Of a stretch of DNA of 64,000 bases, positions 46,642 to 56,427 are shown piece after piece. This stretch comes from Shewanella pneumatophori (GTDB lineage: Bacteria; Pseudomonadota; Gammaproteobacteria; Enterobacterales; Shewanellaceae). Location of the stretch: positions 186,001 to 250,000 of the forward strand of contig NZ_JAKILB010000005.1 in the NCBI RefSeq assembly GCF_023283895.1, read 5' to 3'. The notes under the pieces were generated by a model. The model did not search any database. It was given only the letters and a program-made list of their open reading frames with translations, and was not told where the DNA came from. The number at the start of each line of letters is the position of its first letter. Positions within the stretch are counted from its first letter, which is position 1. A program made the position numbers and the translations under genes.

Positions 46642-47070
46642 ATGGAAAACTGGCAACAACTTATGACTTCAGGTAATCAACACTTTAAAGAAGCATCTTG
46701 GATGGATGCTCAATATTGTTATCAGCAAGCTGTCGCTATGATTGAAAACCAATGGTCGCATCAAGTAAGTGATAGAGAGTTGTTATTTGCTTGGGTAGCG
46801 GGGATGCACAATTTGGCACATTTAAATGAGTGTCAGGATAAAACAGAAGTTGCACTGTATTATTTAAAAAATGCTCACCAAGAGGTGCAAAGCCTATCGA
46901 ATAATGAGTCAGTAGCAGATGAGGTGCGAAGTTGTGCGTTTCAAAGTTTGAGTTTGACCATCCCGCCATTACTAGAGTTTGCCAAACGTCATCCTATTTG
47001 TGATGACTGCATTTCAGCGCTTGAACAAACTGCGGAGCAAATAGGTATGAAACAAACACCGCTGCACTAG
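46642..47070 (+). CDS. TPR-like helical protein of the nickel SOD cluster
   Basis: This 142-residue protein lacks a signal peptide and looks wholly helical. Two TPR-like units are visible near 4-36 (GNQHFKEASWMDAQYCYQQA) and 45-85 (AGMHNLAHLNECQDKTEVAL). A HPICDDC motif lies at 117-123 near the C-terminus; with other His and Cys residues it could bind a metal. It is the first gene after a Fur box and in the same direction as sodN and sodX. I cannot name it; a cytoplasmic chaperone for pro-SodN or nickel is one possibility. Confidence 0.75.
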   Translation: MENWQQLMTSGNQHFKEASWMDAQYCYQQAVAMIENQWSHQVSDRELLFAWVAGMHNLAHLNECQDKTEVALYYLKNAHQEVQSLSNNESVADEVRSCAFQSLSLTIPPLLEFAKRHPICDDCISALEQTAEQIGMKQTPLH

Positions 47071-47117
47071 CGCTTGGCTTAAAACAGCTCGATTGATGGT
47101 TAGAAGATTTAGTGTAG

Positions 47118-47145
47118 TCAAAGCCTCTATGTAGAGCGGCTTTGA
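47118..47145 (+). repeat. Hairpin between the first two genes of the nickel SOD cluster
   Basis: TCAAAGCC and GGCTTTGA form an 8-bp stem with a smaller inner stem. It lies 48 bases after the first stop and 32 before the next start. A T-poor tail argues against full termination; it may set relative mRNA levels. Confidence 0.45.
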
Positions 47146-47176
47146 TAAAGGATTATTTTCTATTAAAGGAATAGGT

Positions 47177-47419
47177 ATGTTTAAACAATTAATGTTAACC
47201 GCGGGTGCGAGTGCTGCGTATGTCAATTCAACAGTCGCTATGGCTCATCCTGGACATGACCACAGTGCAGAGTCGGCAAATTTAATCCATATACTCTGGG
47301 CTGCGCCTATTGTTATTGCGGCAGTTTTGGTTGTTAAGCTACTCAAAGCCAAGCAAGCTAAAACTCAGTTGGATAGCAGCAAAGTCAATGAAACTCAATC
47401 GACATTCAATCAGCACTAG
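47177..47419 (+). CDS. Small exported histidine-rich membrane protein of the nickel SOD cluster
   Basis: This 80-residue precursor has a signal peptide with a likely cut after AMA (23), so the mature chain would begin HPGHDHS at H24. One membrane segment follows near 36-55, then a polar tail. HupE/UreJ nickel transporters also begin, once processed, with HPGH-type motifs needed for metal uptake; this protein has the motif but only one helix. I infer nickel binding at the periplasmic face. Its place just before sodN supports this. No family name is known to me. Confidence 0.72.
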   Translation: MFKQLMLTAGASAAYVNSTVAMAHPGHDHSAESANLIHILWAAPIVIAAVLVVKLLKAKQAKTQLDSSKVNETQSTFNQH

Positions 47420-47427
47420 GAGTCATT

Positions 47428-47931
47428 ATGTTAGCTAAAATCCTCAGTCAAATTGACCGTCGAGCACCATTTGCAACAGTGGCTGCTCATTGTGATATTC
47501 CATGTAAGATTTACGATCCGATTACCGCACAGCTTGCGGTGTTGACTATGATACGAATGGTGGACTTACTGGAAGAACTGCCAGCTTTTGAAAGCATGAG
47601 TAGTAATCAGCAAGCGCAGTTTATTCGGCTTATTGCTGAAAAAGAGCAGCATGGCCATAAAGTAAAAGACGAGATACGAGTCATTTGGGGCGACTATATA
47701 AAGCAACCGCAACTTGATAGCTATCCAGAGCTACATGAATTGGTGCATAGCATCATGTTATTGGCCTCAAAAGCGAAACAGCATATTGATAGGACTATAA
47801 CGATAGAGCTGTTAGAGAAAGTGAATCGTTTTGCTGAGATTTTTTGGCTTAGCAAAGGAATAGCGGTTTATGTAGCAACTAGCCCTTATCCACCAACTGA
47901 AAAGTTGGTTTACCCAAAGCTTGAGTCATAA
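47428..47931 (+). CDS. sodN: SodN, nickel superoxide dismutase precursor
   Basis: The nickel hook HCDIPCKIYDP is exact in its ligands: after cleavage behind A20, H21 becomes the N-terminus, with C22 and C26 as thiolate ligands and Y29 gating the site. The rest is the four-helix bundle of NiSOD, with IRVIWGDYIKQPQLDSYPELHEL matching known members. The 20-residue leader MLAKILSQIDRRAPFATVAA is a propeptide, not a secretion signal. The protein turns superoxide into oxygen and peroxide with nickel, not iron. The protease SodX follows. Confidence 0.95.
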   Translation: MLAKILSQIDRRAPFATVAAHCDIPCKIYDPITAQLAVLTMIRMVDLLEELPAFESMSSNQQAQFIRLIAEKEQHGHKVKDEIRVIWGDYIKQPQLDSYPELHELVHSIMLLASKAKQHIDRTITIELLEKVNRFAEIFWLSKGIAVYVATSPYPPTEKLVYPKLES

Positions 47932-47940
47932 AGGCTTTAT

Positions 47941-48228
47941 ATGTTTGGGATCAGTTTTAATAAAGTCACAGGGGACAGTATGTTCCCTCGACTTAAAAAC
48001 GGGAATTTTGTACTGCTTACTGAGCATTTTGACAGGCAAAGTCTAAAGGCTGGTGACATGTTGAAGTTATTACATCCACGCTATGGTTACATGGTAAAAA
48101 CTTTAGTTGGCATTGACCATGGTGGCTGGTTTTGGTTTAAGGGGGAAAATAAGAAAAGTGTGTCGATTAATGATATTGGTCCAATCGCTCCGCAACAGAT
48201 TAAGAGTAAAGTGATTTTTGTATGTTAA
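47941..48228 (+). CDS. sodX: SodX, nickel-SOD maturation protease (S24/S26-like)
   Basis: This 95-residue protein shows the Ser/Lys dyad of the S24/S26 superfamily, S13 in GDSMFP and K53 in YGYMVKTLVG. In NiSOD systems such a small peptidase removes the propeptide so that the new N-terminal histidine can bind nickel. It has no membrane anchor, unlike signal peptidases, so it is probably cytoplasmic. It starts nine bases after sodN. The family name is nickel-type SOD maturation protease. Confidence 0.88.
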   Translation: MFGISFNKVTGDSMFPRLKNGNFVLLTEHFDRQSLKAGDMLKLLHPRYGYMVKTLVGIDHGGWFWFKGENKKSVSINDIGPIAPQQIKSKVIFVC

Positions 48229-48282
48229 TGGCTCGATAAAAATACAGCTCGATAAAATACAGTAAGGTAAAATGATTGGGTA

Positions 48283-48306
48283 AAAAAAAGCGCCTCTTTC
48301 GAAGCG
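48283..48306 (-). terminator. Terminator of gltBD
   Basis: On the minus strand GCGCTTCGAAAGAGGCGC is followed by TTTTTTTT. The stem has one mismatch. It lies 33 bases after the gltD stop, between convergent sodX and gltD. Confidence 0.82.
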
Positions 48307-48338
48307 CAATTCACAAGCAACTTTTTACAACCGCTTTA

Positions 48339-49754
<1,416 letters not shown>

Positions 49755-52700
49755 TTACCCCGCTCTGACTGCTAGTGCAGGTTCTGATTGTTCTAATTTT
49801 AATAGGTCGCTAAGCTCAACATTTTTAGGCTTAACCAGTACAAAGCAATCTATCCAGTTTTCAAAATCGCTTAAGATCATCTTGCCGTGTTCGCTGTTGG
49901 TTTCCTTTACGTGTTGCTCTATGAGTCCGCGTAAATGCTGTTGCTGAATAGGCGACTGTACTTTATGAGTGTCAACCATTTCAGTATTGACTCGACGGTT
50001 AAAGCGGCTGTATTGATCAAATACATAGGCAAAGCCGCCTGTCATCCCGGCGCCGAAGTTAACTCCGGTTTTACCCAGTACCACGACTATGCCGCCAGTC
50101 ATATATTCACAACCGTTATCACCTAAGCCTTCAACGACCGCGATTGCGCCAGAGTTACGTACTGCAAAACGCTCACCGGCTTGCCCGGAAGCGAATAGCT
50201 TGCCGCCAGAGGCACCATATAAACAGGTATTACCTAAAATGGTTGAGCGCTCTGACTTAAATGGACTACCTAGCTGCGGGTAAACACAGATCTTACCGCC
50301 TGACATGCCTTTACCTACGTAGTCGTTGGCATCACCGCATAACATAAGCTCAAGACCGGGAGAGTTCCAAACACCAAAGCTCTGACCTGCACTGCCGTTA
50401 AACTTCAGGGTGATTGGCGCTTTAGCACCGTCTCGACCAACATGGGTTGCAATAAAGCCTGATAAGCTTGCTCCAACAGAGCGGTCAGTATTGTTGATGC
50501 TGAACATTTCACAAATAGGTACACCAGCAAGTACTGCTTCTTGGCAATCAGCAACCAGACGTTGGTTTAATTGGCCAAGATCTGATGGCGGATTGGTTTC
50601 ACGCCAAGTGACTGCAGAGGTTGTAGGTACTGTTGGGCGATATAGAATCGGTGCTAAATCCAATGCTTGCTGCTTAGCAGTCTCACCTTCAATAGCCGCT
50701 AACCAATCGCTTCGACCTACTAGTTGCTCGAATTCGGTAACACCTAGGTCGGCCATATATTCGCGGATCTCTTGAGCGACAAACTCAAAGTAAGTCATTA
50801 CACGTTCTGGCAGACCATGATAATGCTCGTTACGCAGTTTCTGGTTTTGGGTTGCAACACCTGTTGCACAGTTATTTAGGTGGCAAATACGTAAGTACTT
50901 ACAGCCAAGCGCAATCATTGGTACTGTGCCAAAGCCAAAGCTTTCTGCACCCAGTAATGCCGCTTTAATGACGTCTTTACCAGTTTTTAGGCCGCCATCA
51001 ACTTGCAAACGGATTTTATGACGTAGTCCATTTTCAACCAGCGATTGATGTACTTCAGCAAGGCCGAGTTCCCATGGGCTACCTGCGTACTTAACTGAAG
51101 TGATAGGGCTTGCACCAGTACCACCGTCATAACCAGATATGGTGATCATATCGGCATAGGCTTTAGCCACACCTGTGGCAATCGTGCCAACACCTGGTTC
51201 TGATACGAGCTTAACTGAAACCAACGCTTTAGGATTAATCTGTTTTAAATCAAAGATAAGCTGAGCTAAATCCTCAATTGAGTAGATATCATGATGCGGC
51301 GGTGGTGAAATAAGGGTGACACCAGGGCGAGCATTACGTAGTGCTGCAATTTCAACACTGACTTTATCCCCTGGTAGCTGACCGCCTTCACCTGGTTTTG
51401 CCCCTTGGGCTACTTTAATCTGCAGTACTTCGGCATTAACTAAGTAATGTGCGGTTACACCAAAGCGACCTGATGCGATTTGTTTAATCGCAGAGTTGCC
51501 TTCGCTATTAAAGCGGCGTGGATCTTCTCCACCTTCACCAGAATTTGAGCGGCCACCTAAGCGGTTCATCGCAACGGCTAGAGCTTCATGTGCTTCAGGG
51601 CTCAGTGCGCCAATACTCATTGCTGCGCTGTCAAAGCGAGGATACAAGGTCTTTGCCGTTTCCACTTTGCTTAGGTCAACAGGAGCGAGCTCGCCTTTAA
51701 CTTCAATTAAGTCACGAAGCGTTGCCACAGGGCGATTATCCACAAGCTCAGTAAAGCGTTTATAACTTGGGTAATCTTGGTCACGTAAACTGGCTTGTAG
51801 CGTATTAACTACATCAGGGTTAAAGCAGTGGTATTCACCGCCTTCAACATACTTTAATAGCCCACCTTGTGATAATGGCTGGTGTGCTCTAAAGGCATGT
51901 TTATGTAGTAACTGCTGATCTTGCTCAATAAGGTCAAAAGTTGCACCTTGGATACGGCTAATAACACCGTTAAAGCATAACTCGACCACTTCATCGGCTA
52001 ACCCTACAGCTTCAAATTGTTGACTACAACGGTAAGAGGCAACGGTACTAATGCCCATTTTAGACATGATCTTACGCAGACCTTTGTCGATACCTTGGCG
52101 GAAGTTAAGCATTAAATCACGAGTGTTGCTTACGCCATTGCGCTCTGCAAGATCTGAAATGCATTCATAAACCAAGTAAGGGTAAATGGCGGTCGCACCA
52201 AACCCTAATAGCACCGCAAAATGGTGTGGATCACGAGCTGAAGCCGTTTCGACAATAATGTTAGTGTCGCAGCGTAGGCTATTGTTCACAAGCACTTGCT
52301 GAACAGCACCTACAGCCATTGCCGCTGGAATAACCTGCTTAGACTTTGCTGTTGCACGGTCTGATAACACAAGCAATGTTGTACCTGAGCGCGCTAGACG
52401 TTCTGCTTCATCGCAAATACGTTTAACTGCAGCCTCTAAGCCTTCGTTTAGGTCATAGTTTAAATCAACAGTATTAGCGCGATAGTAAGTGCTATCGAGA
52501 GCCATTAGTTGGTTAAAGTCGCTAAATAGTAACACTGGCGAGTTAAACATTACTCGGTAGGCATGACCGGTAGTTTCATTAAATAAGTTTTGCTCACGAC
52601 CTGCACAGGTAGTAAGTGACATTACGTGTTTTTCACGTAATGGGTCGATAGGCGGGTTAGTTACCTGAGCAAACTTTTGACGGAAGTAGTCGTAGATTGT

Positions 52701-54203
52701 GCGCGACTTTTTCGATAATACTGCCATTGGCGTATCATCGCCCATAGAACCTGTAGCTTCCTCGCCTTTTTGCGCGAGTACCCAAATAACTTGCTCAAGC
52801 TCTTCGCGGGAATAGCCAAAGTGTTTTTGATATTGCAGCAGCTGTGCACTATCAAATTCCCGCTTGCCTTGCTCAGTTGGGCCAAACTCTTCAGCTGGTG
52901 TTAGTACTTTACTGTGCTTTGCCATCCACTGCTTATAAGGGTGGCGACGTTTTAAGTCATTATCAATCTCAAATGATGAATATAACTGACCATTTAGCGT
53001 ATCAAGCACTAAAAGCTCACCGGGACCTACACGACCTTTTTCAATGACTTCATCGGCAGCGTAATCCCAAATACCAACCTCTGAAGCCAAGGTTAAGATG
53101 CGGTCTTTAGTGATGATATAACGTGATGGGCGCAGACCATTACGGTCAACGGCGCAGGCAGCGTGGCGACCATTGGTCATTACAATACCGGCAGGGCCAT
53201 CCCACGGCTCCATATGCATGGAGTTAAAATCGTAAAATGCTTTTAGCTCAGGGTCCATTTCTGGATTACTTTGCCATGCTGGTGGAATAAGCAAACGCAT
53301 AGCTCTATAGAGATCCATGCCGCCAGCGAGTAACATTTCTAACATGTTATCTAGCGATGATGAATCTGAGCCTGTCTCATTCACAAAAGGCGCTGCTTGT
53401 TGTAAGTCTGGCAGCAACGGGGCGTGAAATTTATAGGCACGGGCTCTTGCCCATTGACGGTTACAAGTAATGGTGTTGATTTCACCGTTATGGGCTAAAT
53501 ATCTAAACGGTTGCGCCAGCGGCCACTTAGGTGATGTATTAGTTGAGAAGCGCTGGTGGAATAAGCAGATGGCGCTTTGCAAACGGATATCGGCCAAATC
53601 ACTGTAAAATGCAGGCAGATCTGCTGGCATCATTAAGCCTTTATAAACGATGACCTGACCAGAGAGACTCGCCACATAAAAATCTTTGTCGTGAGTCAGT
53701 TGCTGCTCAACGCGGCGTCTTGCCATATATAAGCGGCGCTCAAGATCTTTTTCACGCCAACCAATAGGGGCGTTAATGAGTACTTGAACAATTTGCGGCT
53801 GACTTGCCTTACCGATTTCCCCGAGTACATCATTATTAACTGGGACATCACGCCAACCTGCAACACTCAAGGTTTCTTTTTGCAGTTCTTGTTCTAGTAG
53901 TTGTTTTGTTTGGGCTGCTAAGATGGCGTCTTGGCTAAGAAAAAGCATTCCCACTGCAAAACGACGACTTAAATGCCAGTCATTTTCTTCAGCGATTGCT
54001 TTAAAGAAATTAATCGGTAACTGCATTAACAGTCCGCAGCCATCACCAGTGCGCCCATCTGCTGCTATTCCGCCACGATGTTTCATTCGGTCTAGGCCGT
54101 GAATCGCGGTACGTACAATACGGTGGCTAGGCTCACCGTCCATCTGGGCTATTAAGCCAAACCCACAATTGTCCCGCTCGAAACTTGGATGATATAAGCT
54201 CAT
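49755..54203 (-). CDS. gltB: GltB, glutamate synthase (NADPH) large subunit
   Basis: GltB (1482 residues) makes two glutamates from glutamine and 2-oxoglutarate. The glutaminase nucleophile C13 in RDNCGFGL becomes N-terminal after cleavage. The FMN domain has GGTGASPITSVKYAGSPWE, the 3Fe-4S site CNNCATGVATQ, and the C-terminal beta-helix the glycine repeats GGKLFASGQAGERFAVRNSG. I start at the ATG at 54203, with AGGGAG before it; an upstream start at 54233 adds ten non-family residues. It is the first gene of gltBD. Confidence 0.97.
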   Translation of the reverse strand: MSLYHPSFERDNCGFGLIAQMDGEPSHRIVRTAIHGLDRMKHRGGIAADGRTGDGCGLLMQLPINFFKAIAEENDWHLSRRFAVGMLFLSQDAILAAQTKQLLEQELQKETLSVAGWRDVPVNNDVLGEIGKASQPQIVQVLINAPIGWREKDLERRLYMARRRVEQQLTHDKDFYVASLSGQVIVYKGLMMPADLPAFYSDLADIRLQSAICLFHQRFSTNTSPKWPLAQPFRYLAHNGEINTITCNRQWARARAYKFHAPLLPDLQQAAPFVNETGSDSSSLDNMLEMLLAGGMDLYRAMRLLIPPAWQSNPEMDPELKAFYDFNSMHMEPWDGPAGIVMTNGRHAACAVDRNGLRPSRYIITKDRILTLASEVGIWDYAADEVIEKGRVGPGELLVLDTLNGQLYSSFEIDNDLKRRHPYKQWMAKHSKVLTPAEEFGPTEQGKREFDSAQLLQYQKHFGYSREELEQVIWVLAQKGEEATGSMGDDTPMAVLSKKSRTIYDYFRQKFAQVTNPPIDPLREKHVMSLTTCAGREQNLFNETTGHAYRVMFNSPVLLFSDFNQLMALDSTYYRANTVDLNYDLNEGLEAAVKRICDEAERLARSGTTLLVLSDRATAKSKQVIPAAMAVGAVQQVLVNNSLRCDTNIIVETASARDPHHFAVLLGFGATAIYPYLVYECISDLAERNGVSNTRDLMLNFRQGIDKGLRKIMSKMGISTVASYRCSQQFEAVGLADEVVELCFNGVISRIQGATFDLIEQDQQLLHKHAFRAHQPLSQGGLLKYVEGGEYHCFNPDVVNTLQASLRDQDYPSYKRFTELVDNRPVATLRDLIEVKGELAPVDLSKVETAKTLYPRFDSAAMSIGALSPEAHEALAVAMNRLGGRSNSGEGGEDPRRFNSEGNSAIKQIASGRFGVTAHYLVNAEVLQIKVAQGAKPGEGGQLPGDKVSVEIAALRNARPGVTLISPPPHHDIYSIEDLAQLIFDLKQINPKALVSVKLVSEPGVGTIATGVAKAYADMITISGYDGGTGASPITSVKYAGSPWELGLAEVHQSLVENGLRHKIRLQVDGGLKTGKDVIKAALLGAESFGFGTVPMIALGCKYLRICHLNNCATGVATQNQKLRNEHYHGLPERVMTYFEFVAQEIREYMADLGVTEFEQLVGRSDWLAAIEGETAKQQALDLAPILYRPTVPTTSAVTWRETNPPSDLGQLNQRLVADCQEAVLAGVPICEMFSINNTDRSVGASLSGFIATHVGRDGAKAPITLKFNGSAGQSFGVWNSPGLELMLCGDANDYVGKGMSGGKICVYPQLGSPFKSERSTILGNTCLYGASGGKLFASGQAGERFAVRNSGAIAVVEGLGDNGCEYMTGGIVVVLGKTGVNFGAGMTGGFAYVFDQYSRFNRRVNTEMVDTHKVQSPIQQQHLRGLIEQHVKETNSEHGKMILSDFENWIDCFVLVKPKNVELSDLLKLEQSEPALAVRAG

Positions 54204-54711
54204 TACTACACTCCCTAACCTCAACTGATACAACTCGGGAGATAAAGCAAAAAATCTCTATAGATATGCACCCGAATCAATCAAATTAACCCTAAGCTGA
54301 TTAAAGGTCAAACCAAATTATTGCATAAAAAATAACTAAAAAGTGGCGTTTCATACACTTGCAAACACCTCTTTACCTTAACGTAAACTGTAAATTGTTG
54401 TGTATAACCTTATGAATAAAAAGAATTTTAAAAATTACATTTAATTCGGTTTGTGAGTTTGTAACAAAAATGTTGATTATACCGGTTTTGCGTAAAGTGA
54501 TTTTTATTGCATATACAGTGAAATGATAATCACTTTTTATTGTGACTAGTTATGCATAAGTAGATCTTAATGTAGATATGATGCAAGCAGATGACAGTAA
54601 AATCTTGGTCCTGATATAGCGAGTCTTTGCGGTTATTTGAGCTAGCGCTAATTAATGTATTGAGGAACTGGTTAAAATAGCGCAAATTTTTAAGCTGGGT
54701 AGATAGAAGAG
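54204..54711. other. Divergent intergenic region gltB / radical SAM gene
   Basis: These 508 bases are AT-rich and hold the gltB promoter and leader. A GTGAAATGATAATCAC palindrome-like element lies at 54518-54533. No small frame or RNA gene stands out. Confidence 0.4.
54518..54533. promoter_or_regulatory. Possible Fur-like element between gltB and the radical SAM gene
   Basis: GTGAAATGATAATCAC contains AATGATAATCA, the Fur core, with imperfect flanks. It is 315 bases from gltB and 179 from the radical SAM start, so the target, if any, is unclear. Confidence 0.35.
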
Positions 54712-55629
54712 TTGGGACTGGATAGTTACGTTAATACCTTTGGTAGTGTATGCAAGCAAAAATACGGTGAACGGATCCGTAAGTTGACCATTGATGCTAA
54801 GTTCACTTGCCCGAACCGTGATGGCACATTAGGTAAGGGCGGTTGCACATATTGCAATGTTGCCTCATTCAGCCATGAGCATAGAACTGAACTGTCTATC
54901 CAAGAGCAACTCGCTCAAGGTCGCGAACGTTTATCATCTAAATCATCTAAATATATTGCTTACTTTCAAGCTTATACCAGTACTTATGATGAGTACTTAG
55001 TGCTGAAGCAAAAGTACGATGAGGCTATCCAAGATAGTGACATAGTTGGTCTTTGTGTTGGTACTCGCCCTGACTGCGTGCCTGATGAAGTGCTTGAGTT
55101 ATTAGTCGGTTATCAAAACGATGGCGTAGATGTGTGGCTTGAACTGGGATTACAGTCAGCAAATGATAATACCCTTAAAAAGATCAACCGAGGCCATACG
55201 TTTGCTGCGTATGAAGATACGGTAAAACGTGCTCGCCGCTTAGGGATTAAAGTATGTACTCACTTAATTCTAGGTTTGCCTGGTGAAGAACATGCCGATT
55301 ACCTTGAAACCTTAAATAAGGTACTAGCGGTTGGGGTTGATGGGCTCAAAGTACATCCTTTACACATCGTTGACGGTAGCACTATGGCTAAAGCTTGGCG
55401 CAATGGCAAAATGACCTTGTTGGAGCTTGATGCCTATGCTTATAGTGTTGGTGAAATCATTCGTTATACTCCGAAAGAAATTATTTTTCATAGAGTTACC
55501 GCTTATGCTAAAAAGCCAATGCTTTTAGGACCAGACTGGTGTGCTTATCGCTGGAACGGCCTAGTGGCGATCGTTGATGATCTTAAAGAAAAAGGTGGTC
55601 AGGGCGAGTATTTGAAAAATACCCCTTGA
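54712..55629 (+). CDS. YhcC-like radical SAM protein (TIGR01212 family)
   Basis: The 305-residue protein has the YhcC pattern: VNTFGSVCKQKYGERIRKLT, then the cluster motif CPNRDGTLGKGGCTYCN. The radical SAM cysteines are the last three, in an unusual long-spaced CX14CX2C arrangement shared by this family. LGLPGEEHADYLETL and ELGLQSANDNTL are the SAM-domain strands. The role is unknown in detail. The only start in frame after the stop at 54700-54702 is TTG. In related genomes it lies beside gltB and hptA. Confidence 0.88.
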   Translation: MGLDSYVNTFGSVCKQKYGERIRKLTIDAKFTCPNRDGTLGKGGCTYCNVASFSHEHRTELSIQEQLAQGRERLSSKSSKYIAYFQAYTSTYDEYLVLKQKYDEAIQDSDIVGLCVGTRPDCVPDEVLELLVGYQNDGVDVWLELGLQSANDNTLKKINRGHTFAAYEDTVKRARRLGIKVCTHLILGLPGEEHADYLETLNKVLAVGVDGLKVHPLHIVDGSTMAKAWRNGKMTLLELDAYAYSVGEIIRYTPKEIIFHRVTAYAKKPMLLGPDWCAYRWNGLVAIVDDLKEKGGQGEYLKNTP

Positions 55630-55642
55630 TTTGATAGGGGTA
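55620..55642. repeat. Short inverted repeat around the radical SAM stop codon
   Basis: TACCCC and GGGGTA flank an 11-base loop holding the TGA stop (55627-55629). It is a weak terminator candidate. Confidence 0.4.
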
Positions 55643-55839
55643 ATAGTTTGAATAGTAAGATAATATCGCAAATGAAGCTTTATATAGGCAACCTTGGTTG
55701 CGCTAAAGTTGTTAAATGGTTAAATTTACGCGAATTTTAACCTCATGTGACACTAGTTGTTGCACCTAAGAATTTAGCGGGTATTATGTGGTAAAATCAT
55801 CTTTTGTATACACTCGGCAATATTTTGAGAGGTGCCTAA

Positions 55840-56205
55840 ATGGCAACAGCTGAATTAGAATCAATTTTGGATCTTAATACACTGGAGCAATACTGCAGTG
55901 CAATTGGTGCTGGCACGCTACTTAAAAGCGTTGTCTTATTTGAACAGTTAATGCCTGAATATATTGGCAACTTAGTTAGTGCTCATGAAGCAAATGACAA
56001 AGATACTCTTTGTAGTGAAGCGCACAAGTTCAAAGGTGCAGCAGGTTCAGTTGGTTTAAAACGCATTCAGCAGTTTGCTCAATTATTGCAACACGGCGAA
56101 GAAGCTGCTTGGGAACAAGAGCACGGCGTGTGGTTGAACGAAATTGTTGAATACGGTTCAAAAGACCTACAACAGTTGAAAGAATACCTAGAGTCTAAAG
56201 CTTAA
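55840..56205 (+). CDS. hptA: HptA, histidine phosphotransfer protein of the Arc system
   Basis: This 121-residue protein is a lone Hpt domain. The phosphorylated histidine is H62 in SEAHKFKGAAGSVGL, in a four-helix bundle. In S. oneidensis, HptA replaces the Hpt domain missing from the sensor and passes phosphate to ArcA, so the Arc system there is split. The position between the radical SAM gene and oxyR matches my memory of that genome. GAGAGG precedes the start and a terminator follows. Confidence 0.88.
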   Translation: MATAELESILDLNTLEQYCSAIGAGTLLKSVVLFEQLMPEYIGNLVSAHEANDKDTLCSEAHKFKGAAGSVGLKRIQQFAQLLQHGEEAAWEQEHGVWLNEIVEYGSKDLQQLKEYLESKA

Positions 56206-56221
56206 TATAAGCCGACTTTAG

Positions 56222-56261
56222 AAATAGCGCAGTTTGGACTTATCCGCTGCGCTATTTTTTT
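56222..56261 (+). terminator. Terminator of hptA
   Basis: AAATAGCGCAG and CTGCGCTATTT pair over 11 bp, followed by TTTTT. The loop is 14 bases. Confidence 0.85.
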
Positions 56262-56427
56262 ATCTGCTGTTCCCTGAAAATGCGGATAGAAACTAATAGT
56301 AATCAATATAAACATGCAATTTTGATTCAGTTCACAAACTATCAGTGGTAAATCGCAGTTATGTTAGTGATCTATGATAGAGTTAGATTGAACGATTAGA
56401 TAAATTCTGTCATTGGTAATCTATTTT

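Noticed and set aside
47941-48228. Phage repressor or LexA-like protein
   Set aside because: The S24/S26 dyad is there, but no DNA-binding domain, no phage genes, and sodN lies nine bases before; SodX explains it better.
48229-48275. Tandem repeat CTCGATAAAA(A)TACAG after sodX
   Set aside because: Two short imperfect copies only, with no other structure; not enough for a repeat element.
50410-50775. 121-codon plus-strand frame inside gltB
   Set aside because: Complete overlap with the conserved GltB coding region on the other strand; composition is that of an antisense frame.
56363-56395. CTATGATAG and nearby ATAG repeats before oxyR as an OxyR operator
   Set aside because: The spacing is one base between the tetramers, not the seven-base spacing of the OxyR motif, so the match is probably chance.
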